From Pseudobacteriovorax antillogorgiicola (lineage in GTDB: Bacteria; Bdellovibrionota_B; Oligoflexia; Oligoflexales; Oligoflexaceae): a stretch of DNA of 64,000 nt. Below the pieces are notes generated by a model. It was not told the DNA's origin. It ran no database searches and was given only the letters and a program-made list of their open reading frames with translations. The translations under genes and the position numbers were made by a program. Below, piece by piece: positions 55,273-63,786 of the stretch (within the stretch, counting starts at the first letter, position 1; each line of letters begins with the position of its first letter). Location of the stretch: NCBI RefSeq assembly GCF_900177345.1, contig NZ_FWZT01000012.1, forward strand, positions 1-64,000. The letters run 5' to 3'.

Positions 55273-55695
55273 TCAGGGTTCTACTTTTCCAAACGAAACA
55301 CCTTCTACTTCAGCCCAAGTGTTACTTTCACTGCAGCTATATTCGCTGATCTGTAGACGAACCTTCTCTCTATGAAACATTGCTGACAGCAGCATGGGAA
55401 CAAGTTGCTCTCTTTTTGATTCATCCACTGTCAGCAGATAAGAGTTCCTTGCATTGCTACGATAGCAACTGCGATGAAGCTTACGATCAACCTTCCTTAC
55501 CTGGACTACGATGTAGCCAGGGCTTGACTCGATCCAAGCATCCTTTATTTTCGGATCACGGTACTTCGATAACTGAAGCGACTTTTTCATCTCGACCCCT
55601 ACGATCAATGACTTATCGGTCCAGATCGATTGACCGAACGCTGTTAACGAACCAATTGACAAGGCCAGTGCCAAGAATCCATTAAATCCTGTCAT
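55273..55695 (-). CDS. Small secreted protein H, paralogue of I
   Basis: A 140-residue exported protein; signal peptide MTGFNGFLALALSIGSLTAFG. SIWTDKSLIVGVE, a Cys before YLLTVDE, a second Cys near SEYSC and a closing AEVEGVSFG match the pattern of its neighbour I. I recognise no family. Its start overlaps I's stop by four bases (ATGA). It probably functions with I as a pair. Confidence 0.6.
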   Translation of the reverse strand: MTGFNGFLALALSIGSLTAFGQSIWTDKSLIVGVEMKKSLQLSKYRDPKIKDAWIESSPGYIVVQVRKVDRKLHRSCYRSNARNSYLLTVDESKREQLVPMLLSAMFHREKVRLQISEYSCSESNTWAEVEGVSFGKVEP

Positions 55696-56117
55696 CGTTC
55701 TTCCTCCAATGACTGAGAACTCAAACGAACACCTGTAACACGCGCAACTTTCCTTCCTGCTACAGACGCTGGAGCACAGAGATCTATATCAGACGTTTCA
55801 AGCTGAACGGGAACTTTCAAGTTGTGACTACTAAATAGCAAACTAAACAGATGGTTGCGAAAAGGTGCAGGAGCGTCCAACAAATACACACCATCACGGT
55901 GGGTTAGATCGCATGACTTATTAAGCCTCGTATCGCTACCATCAGTATAGAGAAACATTCCATAGGTAGGCAGATAGGCTTCTGATTTAGAGTTTAGTGC
56001 GATATCCACGCGACCCAGAACAATCGAGTCGATGAGCAAATCTTTTGTCCAGTAGGTTCTTGCCATGACAGGCTCAACGGAAGCAAGAGTCAGCAAGACA
56101 AGCATAAGTAATTTCAT
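55692..56117 (-). CDS. Small secreted protein I, paralogue of H and first gene of the array
   Basis: A 141-residue exported protein; signal peptide MKLLMLVLLTLASVEPVMA. YWTKDLLIDSIVL, CDLTHRDGVYLLD, LC and RVTGVRLSS align in order with gene H. GGAGG lies five bases before the ATG at 56117, so this is preferred to an upstream Met at 56129. A TATACT that could be a -10 box lies about 15 bases upstream of the ribosome site. Confidence 0.6.
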   Translation of the reverse strand: MKLLMLVLLTLASVEPVMARTYWTKDLLIDSIVLGRVDIALNSKSEAYLPTYGMFLYTDGSDTRLNKSCDLTHRDGVYLLDAPAPFRNHLFSLLFSSHNLKVPVQLETSDIDLCAPASVAGRKVARVTGVRLSSQSLEEER

Positions 56118-56384
56118 AAGGACCTCCACAGTATAGATCTACTGAACAGTCAATTTAAGGAACTGAATTTCTCTAGCCTTGTGACATCGCGTCAGCATAA
56201 TTGCAAATAAATTTCTGCAGCCTCGTTCGCAATTAAAGTAAAAGGCCGTTTACAATTGCATTGTACTCGGCGTCGAATGCTTGGTTTTACTGGATTTTTT
56301 GGATATGAATCCCTGGGGGGACGGGCTATATCGTAGGTTTGTAAAAGTTTTTCGAGCTTCGGTTCGATGCAGGAATCGTTCGCT

Positions 56385-57281
56385 TTACATTCCGCTTTTC
56401 GGCCATTGGCTGAGGTAGTCTATGAGTCTTGAGCGTACGGGGCTATCAGGAACAAAGGCCTCGGTGTGGCCAGCTTCCGGCATAGGCCATATCTCCTTCT
56501 CCGCCATAGTCAGGCGATCAAAAATTTCTTGGCCAAACTTGAAAGGCACAACAGGATCTGATTCACCATGGATCACCAGGGTTGGCACTTCAATTTCATG
56601 GATCGTATGAATTGCAGCCCAATCATCATTCACTAATAGTGATAATGGATACTGAAAAGGCCAAGTAAGGAAGAAACTTGCCAGTTTATCTCGGGCCATA
56701 TCTCTATATGAAGCAAAGGTACTTTCTAGCACTAGATTCTGGATGCAATGACTCTCAACACTCGTAATACTTGGCATTGCAACCGCCCCACCCAAGCTCT
56801 GGCCAATGACCGTAAGAGGACTACGAGCATTCTTGCATAGCCAGCGAATCATGGCCTGCCCGTCTTTAACTAGACCAGCAGGACTCGGGTGACCAGACGA
56901 TTGACCATACCCACGATAATCAAACGTTACAACTCGATAGCCAAACTCTATGAGCCACACTACAAAGAACATATGAGAGGACATATTTTGCGCGTTGCCG
57001 TGGAAGTGAAGGATGGTCCCCCTATAGGAATCGGGTTGGGGAGCAAAGTCCCAGTAGTGAATCTGTTCTCCATCATCAGTTTTAATAAACCCTGACTCAA
57101 ATTTCAAAGGTGATGTTTCAGGATTGAAGTAGACATGATTATCTGGATAATAGAATAGATGATTGCAGCCCATCAGCATCGCCCCCAAGAAAAAGAAAAT
57201 TATCTTTTTAGTCGTCGATCCTAGGGGCCTTTCAAGTGATTGAACCCCAATCATACATCTCTTGTTAGATCTCATACTCAC
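56385..57281 (-). CDS. Alpha/beta-hydrolase lipoprotein
   Basis: A 298-residue protein with a lipobox (LGAMLMGC, Cys at about 39) after a longer than usual N-terminus; a start at the later Met (MIGVQS) is possible. The catalytic elbow is GQSLGGA (Ser), with HGESDPVVP (Asp) and AGHTEAF (His), as in BEM46/Abhydrolase_1 proteins. It is probably an esterase in the outer envelope; substrate unknown. The 255 bases between it and gene I hold no gene. Confidence 0.82.
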   Translation of the reverse strand: MSMRSNKRCMIGVQSLERPLGSTTKKIIFFFLGAMLMGCNHLFYYPDNHVYFNPETSPLKFESGFIKTDDGEQIHYWDFAPQPDSYRGTILHFHGNAQNMSSHMFFVVWLIEFGYRVVTFDYRGYGQSSGHPSPAGLVKDGQAMIRWLCKNARSPLTVIGQSLGGAVAMPSITSVESHCIQNLVLESTFASYRDMARDKLASFFLTWPFQYPLSLLVNDDWAAIHTIHEIEVPTLVIHGESDPVVPFKFGQEIFDRLTMAEKEIWPMPEAGHTEAFVPDSPVRSRLIDYLSQWPKSGM

Positions 57282-57369
57282 CCTAAGACAAATTAATAAA
57301 GCTTCATATTTTGTGACAGTTGCTGGCCCCTCTGCCTACTTTGGTGCTAGGAGCCTTTGGGAATTTTCG

Positions 57370-57398
57370 TTGACACCCTATGGTTTCCGTGCTTTAAC
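57370..57398 (+). promoter_or_regulatory. Promoter of the cobalamin operon
   Basis: TTGACA at 57370-57375, a 17-base spacer and TTTAAC at 57393-57398 (four of six) lie just before the riboswitch. Transcription would start near 57405. Confidence 0.65.
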
Positions 57399-57420
57399 CG
57401 CGAAGCAATATAAAGGCACT

Positions 57421-57592
57421 TTAGGTTCTTGTTGTAAAGACATAATAGGGAAGTCGGTGTAAGTCCGGCGCGGTCCCGCCACTGTAACGAACAAGGCGCT
57501 TGTTTTCTGCCACTGGGTTTCATCCTGGGAAGGCCTCAAGCACCAACGAGTATAGCATTCGAGAGTTCGAAGCCAGGAGACCTGCCTAAAGC
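57421..57592 (+). promoter_or_regulatory. Cobalamin (AdoCbl) riboswitch
   Basis: The leader has the conserved elements GGGAA, GGTGTAAGTCCG, CGCGGTCCCGCCACTGTAA and the B12 box AGCCAGGAGACCTGCC in the right order and spacing for the cobalamin riboswitch family. It binds a cobalamin and turns off the genes that follow, all of the B12 pathway. It is on the same strand as the operon and within its leader. Confidence 0.95.
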
Positions 57593-57653
57593 TGCTGCTA
57601 GACAATTCGGTCTAGCTTACCAAACAATTCCTCGGGGTATGGGAGCCGTTTGG

Positions 57654-57707
57654 ATGGCAGAGCTATATACATATACGACCCCATTGCGCATATGGGGTCA
57701 CAATTGA
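57654..57707 (+). CDS. Short upstream reading frame in the riboswitch leader
   Basis: An ATG with GGGAG eight bases upstream encodes 17 residues (MAELYTYTTPLRIWGHN) and stops at 57705-57707, 13 bases inside cbiX in another frame. Translation of it would melt the hairpin that pairs the cbiX start codon. Its ribosome site is better than that of cbiX itself. It may be a coupling leader; whether it is translated is untested. Confidence 0.4.
   Translation: MAELYTYTTPLRIWGHN
57677..57699 (+). promoter_or_regulatory. Hairpin that pairs the cbiX start codon
   Basis: GACCCCAT (57677-57684) and ATGGGGTC (57692-57699) form a perfect eight-base stem with a seven-base loop; the first three bases of the right arm are the cbiX ATG. 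GGGGT at 57634-57638 could pair with ACCCC instead. This is a plausible expression platform for the riboswitch. Confidence 0.5.
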
Positions 57708-58882
57708 ATCACGCAGTCCTTCTCATTGGTCATGGCAGTCGCAATTCTGACGCGAATCGAGAGTTTGAACAACTCGTGGAGCAGGTGCGCCTTCGCTTTG
57801 AAGGTGAGCTTCCTATATTCCACGGCTATGTAGAGCTCGCAGCCCCGTCGTTTGTCAAAGCATTATCTGACCTAAGTATGCAGTACGACAAGATCACAGT
57901 AGTGCCGATTAGCCTATTTATGGCAGGCCATGTAAAGAACGACATTCCTTTGGCCATTGCCAAACTAGTTAGCTTGAACCCGAAAACTAAATATATCGTC
58001 ACACCTGCACTTGGGGTCGAGCAGGAGATGGTCAACCTTTTCTACGATCGGGTGACTGAGGCTATTCAAAAGGATGATGCGGATGCAGCTGTGATTGTCG
58101 TGGGGCGTGGTTCTAGTGATCCAGACGCCAACAGCAACTTTTTCAAGCTGGTGAGATTGATTGGTGAAGGAGCGAAGCTCTATCGGGTATTCCCTTGCTT
58201 CGTGGGCATCACATCTCCTCGTCTGGCTGAGACTCTGGACTACGTTGCTCGAATGAGGCCGCGACGAGTCTTCGTGATTCCCTATTTCCTGTTTACGGGA
58301 GTCCTTATGAATCGCATCGATGCTATGATTCGGGAGGTACAAGAGAAGTCTCCTTGGATTAAGGTTTCGATGCTGTCCTATATCGGAGTCGATCGACATC
58401 TTGTGGACCTTGTTGAGAGGCGAGTACGAGAAGCTGATGAACAACGCCCGAACCTAGATTGTGTCACCTGTCACTATCGAGCGCCGCTCGGCAAATTGAG
58501 TGAGCAAGTGGGTGGATTAAAGTCTCTGCTTTGGTCTTTAAGGCACACGATCACCCACAATCAAGCCATGCCCCATAGCCATGCACACACACCGATGAAA
58601 AAGCATGTGCTGGTGTGCACCAATAATGATTGTGCTGACAAGGGCGCTTTGCGAGTGCTCCGACGCCTGCAAAGAACACTTAAAGATAAAAAAGTCTTCA
58701 AAGACTATAAAGTCACGCGGACCTCCTGTATGGGGCGCTGCGGAGAGGGACCAACAGTGGCTGTCTATCCCGACGGAATTTGGTATCGCGAGCTAGACGA
58801 GGCAAGTGCTGAACGACTTGTTTGCGAGCATCTACTCAATGATCAACTTGTCGCTGAAAAAGTCGACAATATTATGCAATAG
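57692..58882 (+). CDS. cbiX: CbiX-type sirohydrochlorin cobaltochelatase fused to a 2Fe-2S ferredoxin domain
   Basis: A 396-residue fusion. Two CbiX-like repeats come first (AVLLIGHGSRNSDAN with the metal-binding His, then MAGHVKND; second repeat around IVVGRGSSDPDAN). A His-rich linker (MPHSHAHTPMKKH) leads to a thioredoxin-like ferredoxin with CTNNDCADKGA and TSCMGRCGEGP, four Cys for a 2Fe-2S cluster. It inserts cobalt into sirohydrochlorin early in B12 synthesis. The ATG at 57692 starts the family region; an in-frame TTG at 57650 is possible. Confidence 0.88.
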   Translation: MGSQLNHAVLLIGHGSRNSDANREFEQLVEQVRLRFEGELPIFHGYVELAAPSFVKALSDLSMQYDKITVVPISLFMAGHVKNDIPLAIAKLVSLNPKTKYIVTPALGVEQEMVNLFYDRVTEAIQKDDADAAVIVVGRGSSDPDANSNFFKLVRLIGEGAKLYRVFPCFVGITSPRLAETLDYVARMRPRRVFVIPYFLFTGVLMNRIDAMIREVQEKSPWIKVSMLSYIGVDRHLVDLVERRVREADEQRPNLDCVTCHYRAPLGKLSEQVGGLKSLLWSLRHTITHNQAMPHSHAHTPMKKHVLVCTNNDCADKGALRVLRRLQRTLKDKKVFKDYKVTRTSCMGRCGEGPTVAVYPDGIWYRELDEASAERLVCEHLLNDQLVAEKVDNIMQ

Positions 58883-58891
58883 GAGAAGCAA

Positions 58892-59266
58892 ATGGCTTGT
58901 CATGAAATCGCTGCCCTCAGGCTGGGGATGATGAATGTTATTGGAATCGACAACGAGGCCGAAAAACAGCATGAACTTGAAGAACTAGGGCCTATAGGTC
59001 TCGATCACGGGCCCCTAAAATCCCTCACTGAAGCTGCGACCATGGGCGAGTTGCAACAATACTTTGAGAGCAGCTTAACTCTGCTAGAAGAAAAGGTGTC
59101 TCAGATGAGTGCCAACGACAAGAAACTGCCCTATTACCGATCTTTGCTGGTAATGACCAAAAAGGTCGAGCTGGATTTAAGAAATCAAATGGAAAGCGTC
59201 AAGCGACTATATGAAGACCTGGAAGAGATGCATGACTTCATGCACGAAATTTATCCAGCGAACTAG
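58892..59266 (+). CDS. DUF3209 family protein
   Basis: A 124-residue cytoplasmic protein starting MACHEIAALRLGMMNVIG, the hallmark of DUF3209, which I recall from cobalamin gene clusters. The rest is helical and acidic. Function unknown. GGAG lies before the ATG; it follows cbiX after nine bases. Confidence 0.75.
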   Translation: MACHEIAALRLGMMNVIGIDNEAEKQHELEELGPIGLDHGPLKSLTEAATMGELQQYFESSLTLLEEKVSQMSANDKKLPYYRSLLVMTKKVELDLRNQMESVKRLYEDLEEMHDFMHEIYPAN

Positions 59267-59299
59267 TAGTTGGCTTAAAACCTTATTAGGAGAAAACTG

Positions 59300-60016
59300 G
59301 TGGCAAAATCTAAATCTGCACTTGTTACGAATACAGTAAAAATAAACGATCGCTGTCAACTAGTAAACCTCAGGCTCAATAACGAAACTGAGTTTTCCTA
59401 TGCAGGGGGCAAGTACATCATCGTTAATTCAGGTATCGAGATTGCTCCTGAAAAGACTGCGAAACGAGCCTACTCAATCATAAAGAAAGAGGGAGATAAC
59501 GTTCTCCTCTCAGCCCTTCAGCTCAAAGATGGAGTTGGCTCTCAGTTTATTAATAAGCTAGTGGTCGGCGACGAGGTTCCTTTCTCAGGACCATGGGGCA
59601 AACTAACTTTACAGAAGGATCATAGTCACCACCAAATTATTGCGACTGACACCGGCATCTCTGCAGCACTGGGGCTCGTTACCAGCAATGAGATTCAACC
59701 TTACCTTAGTAAGAGCAAGCTTTTCTGGTTCAGGCCCGAAACAAATCAGTTTTTAAGCGATAACTTTGTCCTTGAAACTCTACCAGAAGGGCTAGGTGAC
59801 GTGACGATCCAGTCGATTGCTGAAATCAATGATGAAGAGCGGCAGGGTCAAGCACAAGAGATTGCCAATCATATCCATAGGGAAGCAGGTACTCACTACT
59901 ATCTAGTTGGCGATGGCCATATGGTTTTGACTATTAAAGATAAACTTATCTCATTGGGCGTCACAGAAGAGCAGATCAGTATGGAAATATTTTTCAATAA
60001 ACCAGCAAAGCCTTAG
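59300..60016 (+). CDS. Ferredoxin-NADP reductase-like FAD protein in the B12 operon
   Basis: A 238-residue protein with a FAD-binding beta-barrel (GGKYIIVNSG, RAYSI, the FAD motif) and a nucleotide-binding half (IIATDTGISAALGLV; YYLVGDGHMV). It probably passes electrons for a step of B12 synthesis; replacing cbiJ is one possibility, since no cbiJ is seen here. The GTG at 59300 has AGGAG seven bases upstream. Confidence 0.65.
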   Translation: MAKSKSALVTNTVKINDRCQLVNLRLNNETEFSYAGGKYIIVNSGIEIAPEKTAKRAYSIIKKEGDNVLLSALQLKDGVGSQFINKLVVGDEVPFSGPWGKLTLQKDHSHHQIIATDTGISAALGLVTSNEIQPYLSKSKLFWFRPETNQFLSDNFVLETLPEGLGDVTIQSIAEINDEERQGQAQEIANHIHREAGTHYYLVGDGHMVLTIKDKLISLGVTEEQISMEIFFNKPAKP

Positions 60017-60025
60017 GTTTCTTTC

Positions 60026-61147
60026 ATGGCGATGCAACATGCCATCAATAAGTCTGGCCCTGACAAAGGACTACGCACTGGATACACTACTGGAGCCTGC
60101 GCAGCCGCAGCAGCCAAGGCTGCCACCCGTGCGCTTCTTTATGGTGAGAGACTAAACCATATCATAGCAACCATCCCCAATGGCGAACGCGTGGAGTTTT
60201 TACTTCACCGCTGCGAGATTGAGGGCAACATAGCCCGTTGCAGCATCATCAAGGACGGCGGTGACGACCCAGACTGCACCCATGGAGCAGAGATCATCGC
60301 TGAAGTCGAGCTTAACCAAGAACCAGGGGTCGCTTTGCAGGGAGGTATAGGAGTTGCGCAAGTGACCAAGCCTGGCTTGGGGCTTGAGGTCGGTGGCCCA
60401 GCCATCAACCCAGTACCAAGACAGAACATCACGGCTATGGTCCAAGAGGAGCTGGAGGATGGGCCATACTGTGGCGCGACTATCAAAATCACAGTCCCAG
60501 ATGGTGAAGAACGAGCGAAGAAAACCATCAATGCGCGACTCGGGCTTATGGGTGGCATCAGCATACTAGGCACCACCGGCATCGTCTTGCCCTATTCAAC
60601 AGCTGCCTTCATCGCTAGCGTTGTACAAAGTATCGCACTAGCTGCCAGTGAAGGAGAGCCTTCCGTCGTATTCACTACAGGGGGACGATCGGAGCAATAC
60701 GCAATGAAGCTCCTACCCTCTATTGGTGAATCAGGATTTATCCAGGTGGGCGACTATATTGGAATCGGCATTCGCAATAGCATACGCCAGAAGAGAAAAC
60801 GAATCTATATTGTAGGAATGATGGGTAAGCTTTCTAAGATGGCTGACGGAAGAATGATGACTCATGCTTCAGCAAGTGAAGTTAATATGCTAATGCTTGC
60901 CGAACTTGCTGCGGACATCGGTGCATCTCAGGAGATCTGTGATCAAATTCGCAAAGGTAACACGGCGCGCCACGTCCTTGAAATTTGCGAAGCCTCAGGT
61001 CTTATCCATATAACTCAGAGAATCTGCGAAGAAGTCATTCACAAGTGTCACAAATTCGCTCGGGGACTCATCACGTTTGATGTCACCATGGTGTCGTTTA
61101 CCGGGGAAGTTCTGGCACGGGCCAAGCAGGAGGAACTTGATTTATGA
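60026..61147 (+). CDS. cbiD: Cobalt-precorrin-5B C1-methyltransferase
   Basis: The 373 residues fit CbiD. GLRTGYTTGACAAAAAKAA is the classic start, followed by IKDGGDDPDCTHG and NPVPRQNI. It methylates C1 of the corrin ring in the anaerobic pathway. The stop overlaps the cbiC start by four bases (ATGA). Confidence 0.95.
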   Translation: MAMQHAINKSGPDKGLRTGYTTGACAAAAAKAATRALLYGERLNHIIATIPNGERVEFLLHRCEIEGNIARCSIIKDGGDDPDCTHGAEIIAEVELNQEPGVALQGGIGVAQVTKPGLGLEVGGPAINPVPRQNITAMVQEELEDGPYCGATIKITVPDGEERAKKTINARLGLMGGISILGTTGIVLPYSTAAFIASVVQSIALAASEGEPSVVFTTGGRSEQYAMKLLPSIGESGFIQVGDYIGIGIRNSIRQKRKRIYIVGMMGKLSKMADGRMMTHASASEVNMLMLAELAADIGASQEICDQIRKGNTARHVLEICEASGLIHITQRICEEVIHKCHKFARGLITFDVTMVSFTGEVLARAKQEELDL

Positions 61148-61797
61148 AAGATATGAGACAGATGACTGAACTCGGTCGTAGCATCGAAACGAGTAGCTTT
61201 GGTATCATTGATGCAGAAGTTGGAGAACATAACTTTAGCCCCGACCAATGGCAGGTCGTACGTCGTGTGATCCACTCCACTGCCGACTTTGAGTTCAAAG
61301 CTTTAACCAAAATTTCAAGTGATGCCATCGATCAAGGAATCAAGGCACTACAGAATGGGTGCCCGATCATCGCCGATGTAAAGATGATTCAAGTCGGTCT
61401 CAACGAAAACCGATTGAAGCAGTATGGCTGCCAGGTTTATAGCTTTATTTCAGATGAGGATGTCATTCGCGAAGCTAAGGCGAAGAACTCCACCCGCGCC
61501 ATAGAATCCATTCAGAAAGCTCATCGGCAGGGGCTACTGGACGGCGCTGTAGTTGCAGTAGGCAATGCACCTACCGCCCTTCTAGAGACAGTCCGATTGA
61601 TCGAAGAGTTAAACGTACGACCAGCATTGATCATAGGAGTTCCAGTGGGCTTTGTTTCCGCAGTAGAGTCCAAGGACGAGGTGATCGAGTCTTCTGTACC
61701 CTATATTGTCACCCGAGGCCGTAAGGGTGGTTCGACCATCGCAGTTGCTATTATCCATGCCTTGCTATTCTTGGCTGCGGAGCGTGAAAATGGCTAA
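61144..61797 (+). CDS. cbiC: Precorrin-8X methylmutase
   Basis: A 217-residue CbiC/CobH protein; HSTADFEF is the catalytic His region, with GCPIIADVKM, NAPTALLE and IGVPVGFVSAVESK also present. It moves a methyl group from C11 to C12 giving hydrogenobyrinate-type product. It overlaps cbiD and the next gene by a few bases. Confidence 0.95.
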   Translation: MKDMRQMTELGRSIETSSFGIIDAEVGEHNFSPDQWQVVRRVIHSTADFEFKALTKISSDAIDQGIKALQNGCPIIADVKMIQVGLNENRLKQYGCQVYSFISDEDVIREAKAKNSTRAIESIQKAHRQGLLDGAVVAVGNAPTALLETVRLIEELNVRPALIIGVPVGFVSAVESKDEVIESSVPYIVTRGRKGGSTIAVAIIHALLFLAAERENG

Positions 61798-63034
61798 ATT
61801 TAAAGCCATTCGACTCATCGGCATCGGTGATGATGGTTGCCTAAGTCTGAGCAGTCGTGCCTATAATGCAAGCATCGATTGCCAAATCCTGGTTGGCGGA
61901 GAGCGACAGCTAGCTTTCTTCCCCGACCATCCTGCGCGAAAAATAGTTATCAAAAAAAACCTCAAGCAGCTTGCCAGCGATATCGACGAGATGAGTCATG
62001 AGTACAACATTGGTATTCTAGCGTCTGGCGACCCTCTATTTTTTGGTATTGGCACTTTGCTGATCAAGCGAATTGGAATCGAAAATATCGACATCATTCC
62101 GTCGCCTAGTTCAGTTCAGCTGGCCTTCGCAAAAATTGGCAAACCCTGGCAGGACTGTCGGTTTCTCTCCGTCCATGGTCGCCCCTTAGATGGGTTCGTC
62201 AATAAGGTTCAAAGCCATCGAAAAGTCGCTGTTCTCACAGATCAGGACCGTTCCCCCCAGCAGATTGCACGCCGACTAATAGACTATAAAGATGAAGCTT
62301 GGGCTTTTTGGGTCTGTGAAAACCTTGGTGGAGTTGATGAAAAAGTCACCCACTTTGATCATACTAGAGCCCTTGAAATACACCCTAGCTTTAGCCCACT
62401 TAATGTATTGATCATGGAGCGCCCTCCATCGTGGCAGCCAAGACCCGGGATTTCTTTTCAAAGTGAGGAGGCATTTTCTAAACGAATGCCTAGGAAAGGC
62501 TTGATCACCAAAAGTGAAGTTAGATTGCTAACGCTCGCCAAGCTCCAGATTCAGCAAGCCGATGTGGTCTGGGACATCGGAGCCGGATCTGGCTCCGTAG
62601 CCATCGAAGCAGCCAAGTGCTGCCCTGAAGGCTTTGTCTATGCCGTAGAGTGTGATCCTCAGGGGATTCCTTTCTGCCAGGAGAATATATTTTCGCATCA
62701 AGTAGACAACGTTCACTTGCTTGAAGATCGTGCCCCAGAATGCTTCGAAAAGCTGCCTGACCCAGACGCTATATTTGTTGGAGGTAGCAAAGGTTCCTTG
62801 CAACAGATTATATCTAAAGGCATGGAGCGACTAAAACCGCAGGGGCGATTGCTTGTGAATGCAGTGACCCTCGATAATGTTGCCGAAGCTCGACAAGCAT
62901 TTCAGCAACTCGGAATCCTACCTGAAATGGTCATGATTCAAGTATCAAGGGGCGTTCCATTGGCCGGCAAATACCTCAAGTACGAAGCGCTCAATCCCAT
63001 TCACATGTTTTCAGTGACCAAAGGAGAGTCATAA
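61790..63034 (+). CDS. cbiET: Precorrin-6Y methylase/decarboxylase (CbiE-CbiT fusion)
   Basis: A 414-residue fusion: an N-terminal tetrapyrrole methylase (IRLIGIGDDGCLSL, ILASGDPLFFGIG) and a C-terminal SAM methyltransferase (ITKSEVRLLTLAKL, VWDIGAGSGSVAIEA). CbiE methylates C5 and CbiT methylates C15 with decarboxylation. The ATG at 61790 overlaps cbiC by eight bases; an upstream start at 61706 would lie inside cbiC. Confidence 0.94.
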   Translation: MAKFKAIRLIGIGDDGCLSLSSRAYNASIDCQILVGGERQLAFFPDHPARKIVIKKNLKQLASDIDEMSHEYNIGILASGDPLFFGIGTLLIKRIGIENIDIIPSPSSVQLAFAKIGKPWQDCRFLSVHGRPLDGFVNKVQSHRKVAVLTDQDRSPQQIARRLIDYKDEAWAFWVCENLGGVDEKVTHFDHTRALEIHPSFSPLNVLIMERPPSWQPRPGISFQSEEAFSKRMPRKGLITKSEVRLLTLAKLQIQQADVVWDIGAGSGSVAIEAAKCCPEGFVYAVECDPQGIPFCQENIFSHQVDNVHLLEDRAPECFEKLPDPDAIFVGGSKGSLQQIISKGMERLKPQGRLLVNAVTLDNVAEARQAFQQLGILPEMVMIQVSRGVPLAGKYLKYEALNPIHMFSVTKGES

Positions 63035-63786
63035 TGCAGATGCAGAAAGGCAAACTCTACGGGGTCGGAGTGGGGCCCGGTGCTCCAGACCTTCTCACCT
63101 TGCGTGCGCTTAAGGTTTTACAATCTGTTGATGTCTTAGCCATTCCCCGACCAAACCCTTGGTCAAAATCCTTGGCTTGGCGGATTGCTGAACCCAACCT
63201 AGAAGATCGAGGCGATCAGGAGAAGCTATTTCTCACTTTCCCTATGACGAAAGACCCCGATGTTCTTGTCCCAGCATGGCAAACGGCCTTCGATGAGATT
63301 GGTGAGCGCCTCGATCAGGGAAAAAATGTGGCTTTCCTAACTCAGGGCGACTGCATGGTCTATAGCACCTTTATCTACCTTTACGATCACGCCCGAGAAA
63401 ACTGGCCGGAAGTTACTATTGAAGTTGTCCCTGCTGTGTCATCGATCAGTGCTGTACCTTCGGCCATCGGCACTCCCCTAGTGGATGGTCAAGAGCGAGT
63501 CGCAGTGCTACCTGCGACTTACGGAACTGAGGACTTGAAAAAAGTCTTACAGGACTTTGACTCTGTGGTGCTGATGAAGGTTGGGTCGGTGATGGACAAG
63601 GTTATAAATGTTCTCGAAGACGAACAACTCCTAGAGAAGGCAGTTTATGTGGAGCGGGCAACAAGCAATCAAGAGCGTATTGTCAGAGACCTCAGGTCGC
63701 TAAAGAACGACAAATGCGTTTACTTCTCAATGGTCGTAGTAAACAAAAAGGAAAGAGCTGGAATACTTCAGGGGAGGGTCCATTGA
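63034..63786 (+). CDS. cbiL: Precorrin-2/cobalt-factor II C20-methyltransferase
   Basis: A 250-residue CbiL/CobI protein with the tetrapyrrole methylase start GVGVGPGAPDLLTLRALKVL and VAFLTQGDCMVYSTFIYL. It methylates C20. The start shares its first base with the preceding stop codon (TAATG); the stop overlaps the next gene (TTGA). Confidence 0.95.
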   Translation: MQMQKGKLYGVGVGPGAPDLLTLRALKVLQSVDVLAIPRPNPWSKSLAWRIAEPNLEDRGDQEKLFLTFPMTKDPDVLVPAWQTAFDEIGERLDQGKNVAFLTQGDCMVYSTFIYLYDHARENWPEVTIEVVPAVSSISAVPSAIGTPLVDGQERVAVLPATYGTEDLKKVLQDFDSVVLMKVGSVMDKVINVLEDEQLLEKAVYVERATSNQERIVRDLRSLKNDKCVYFSMVVVNKKERAGILQGRVH

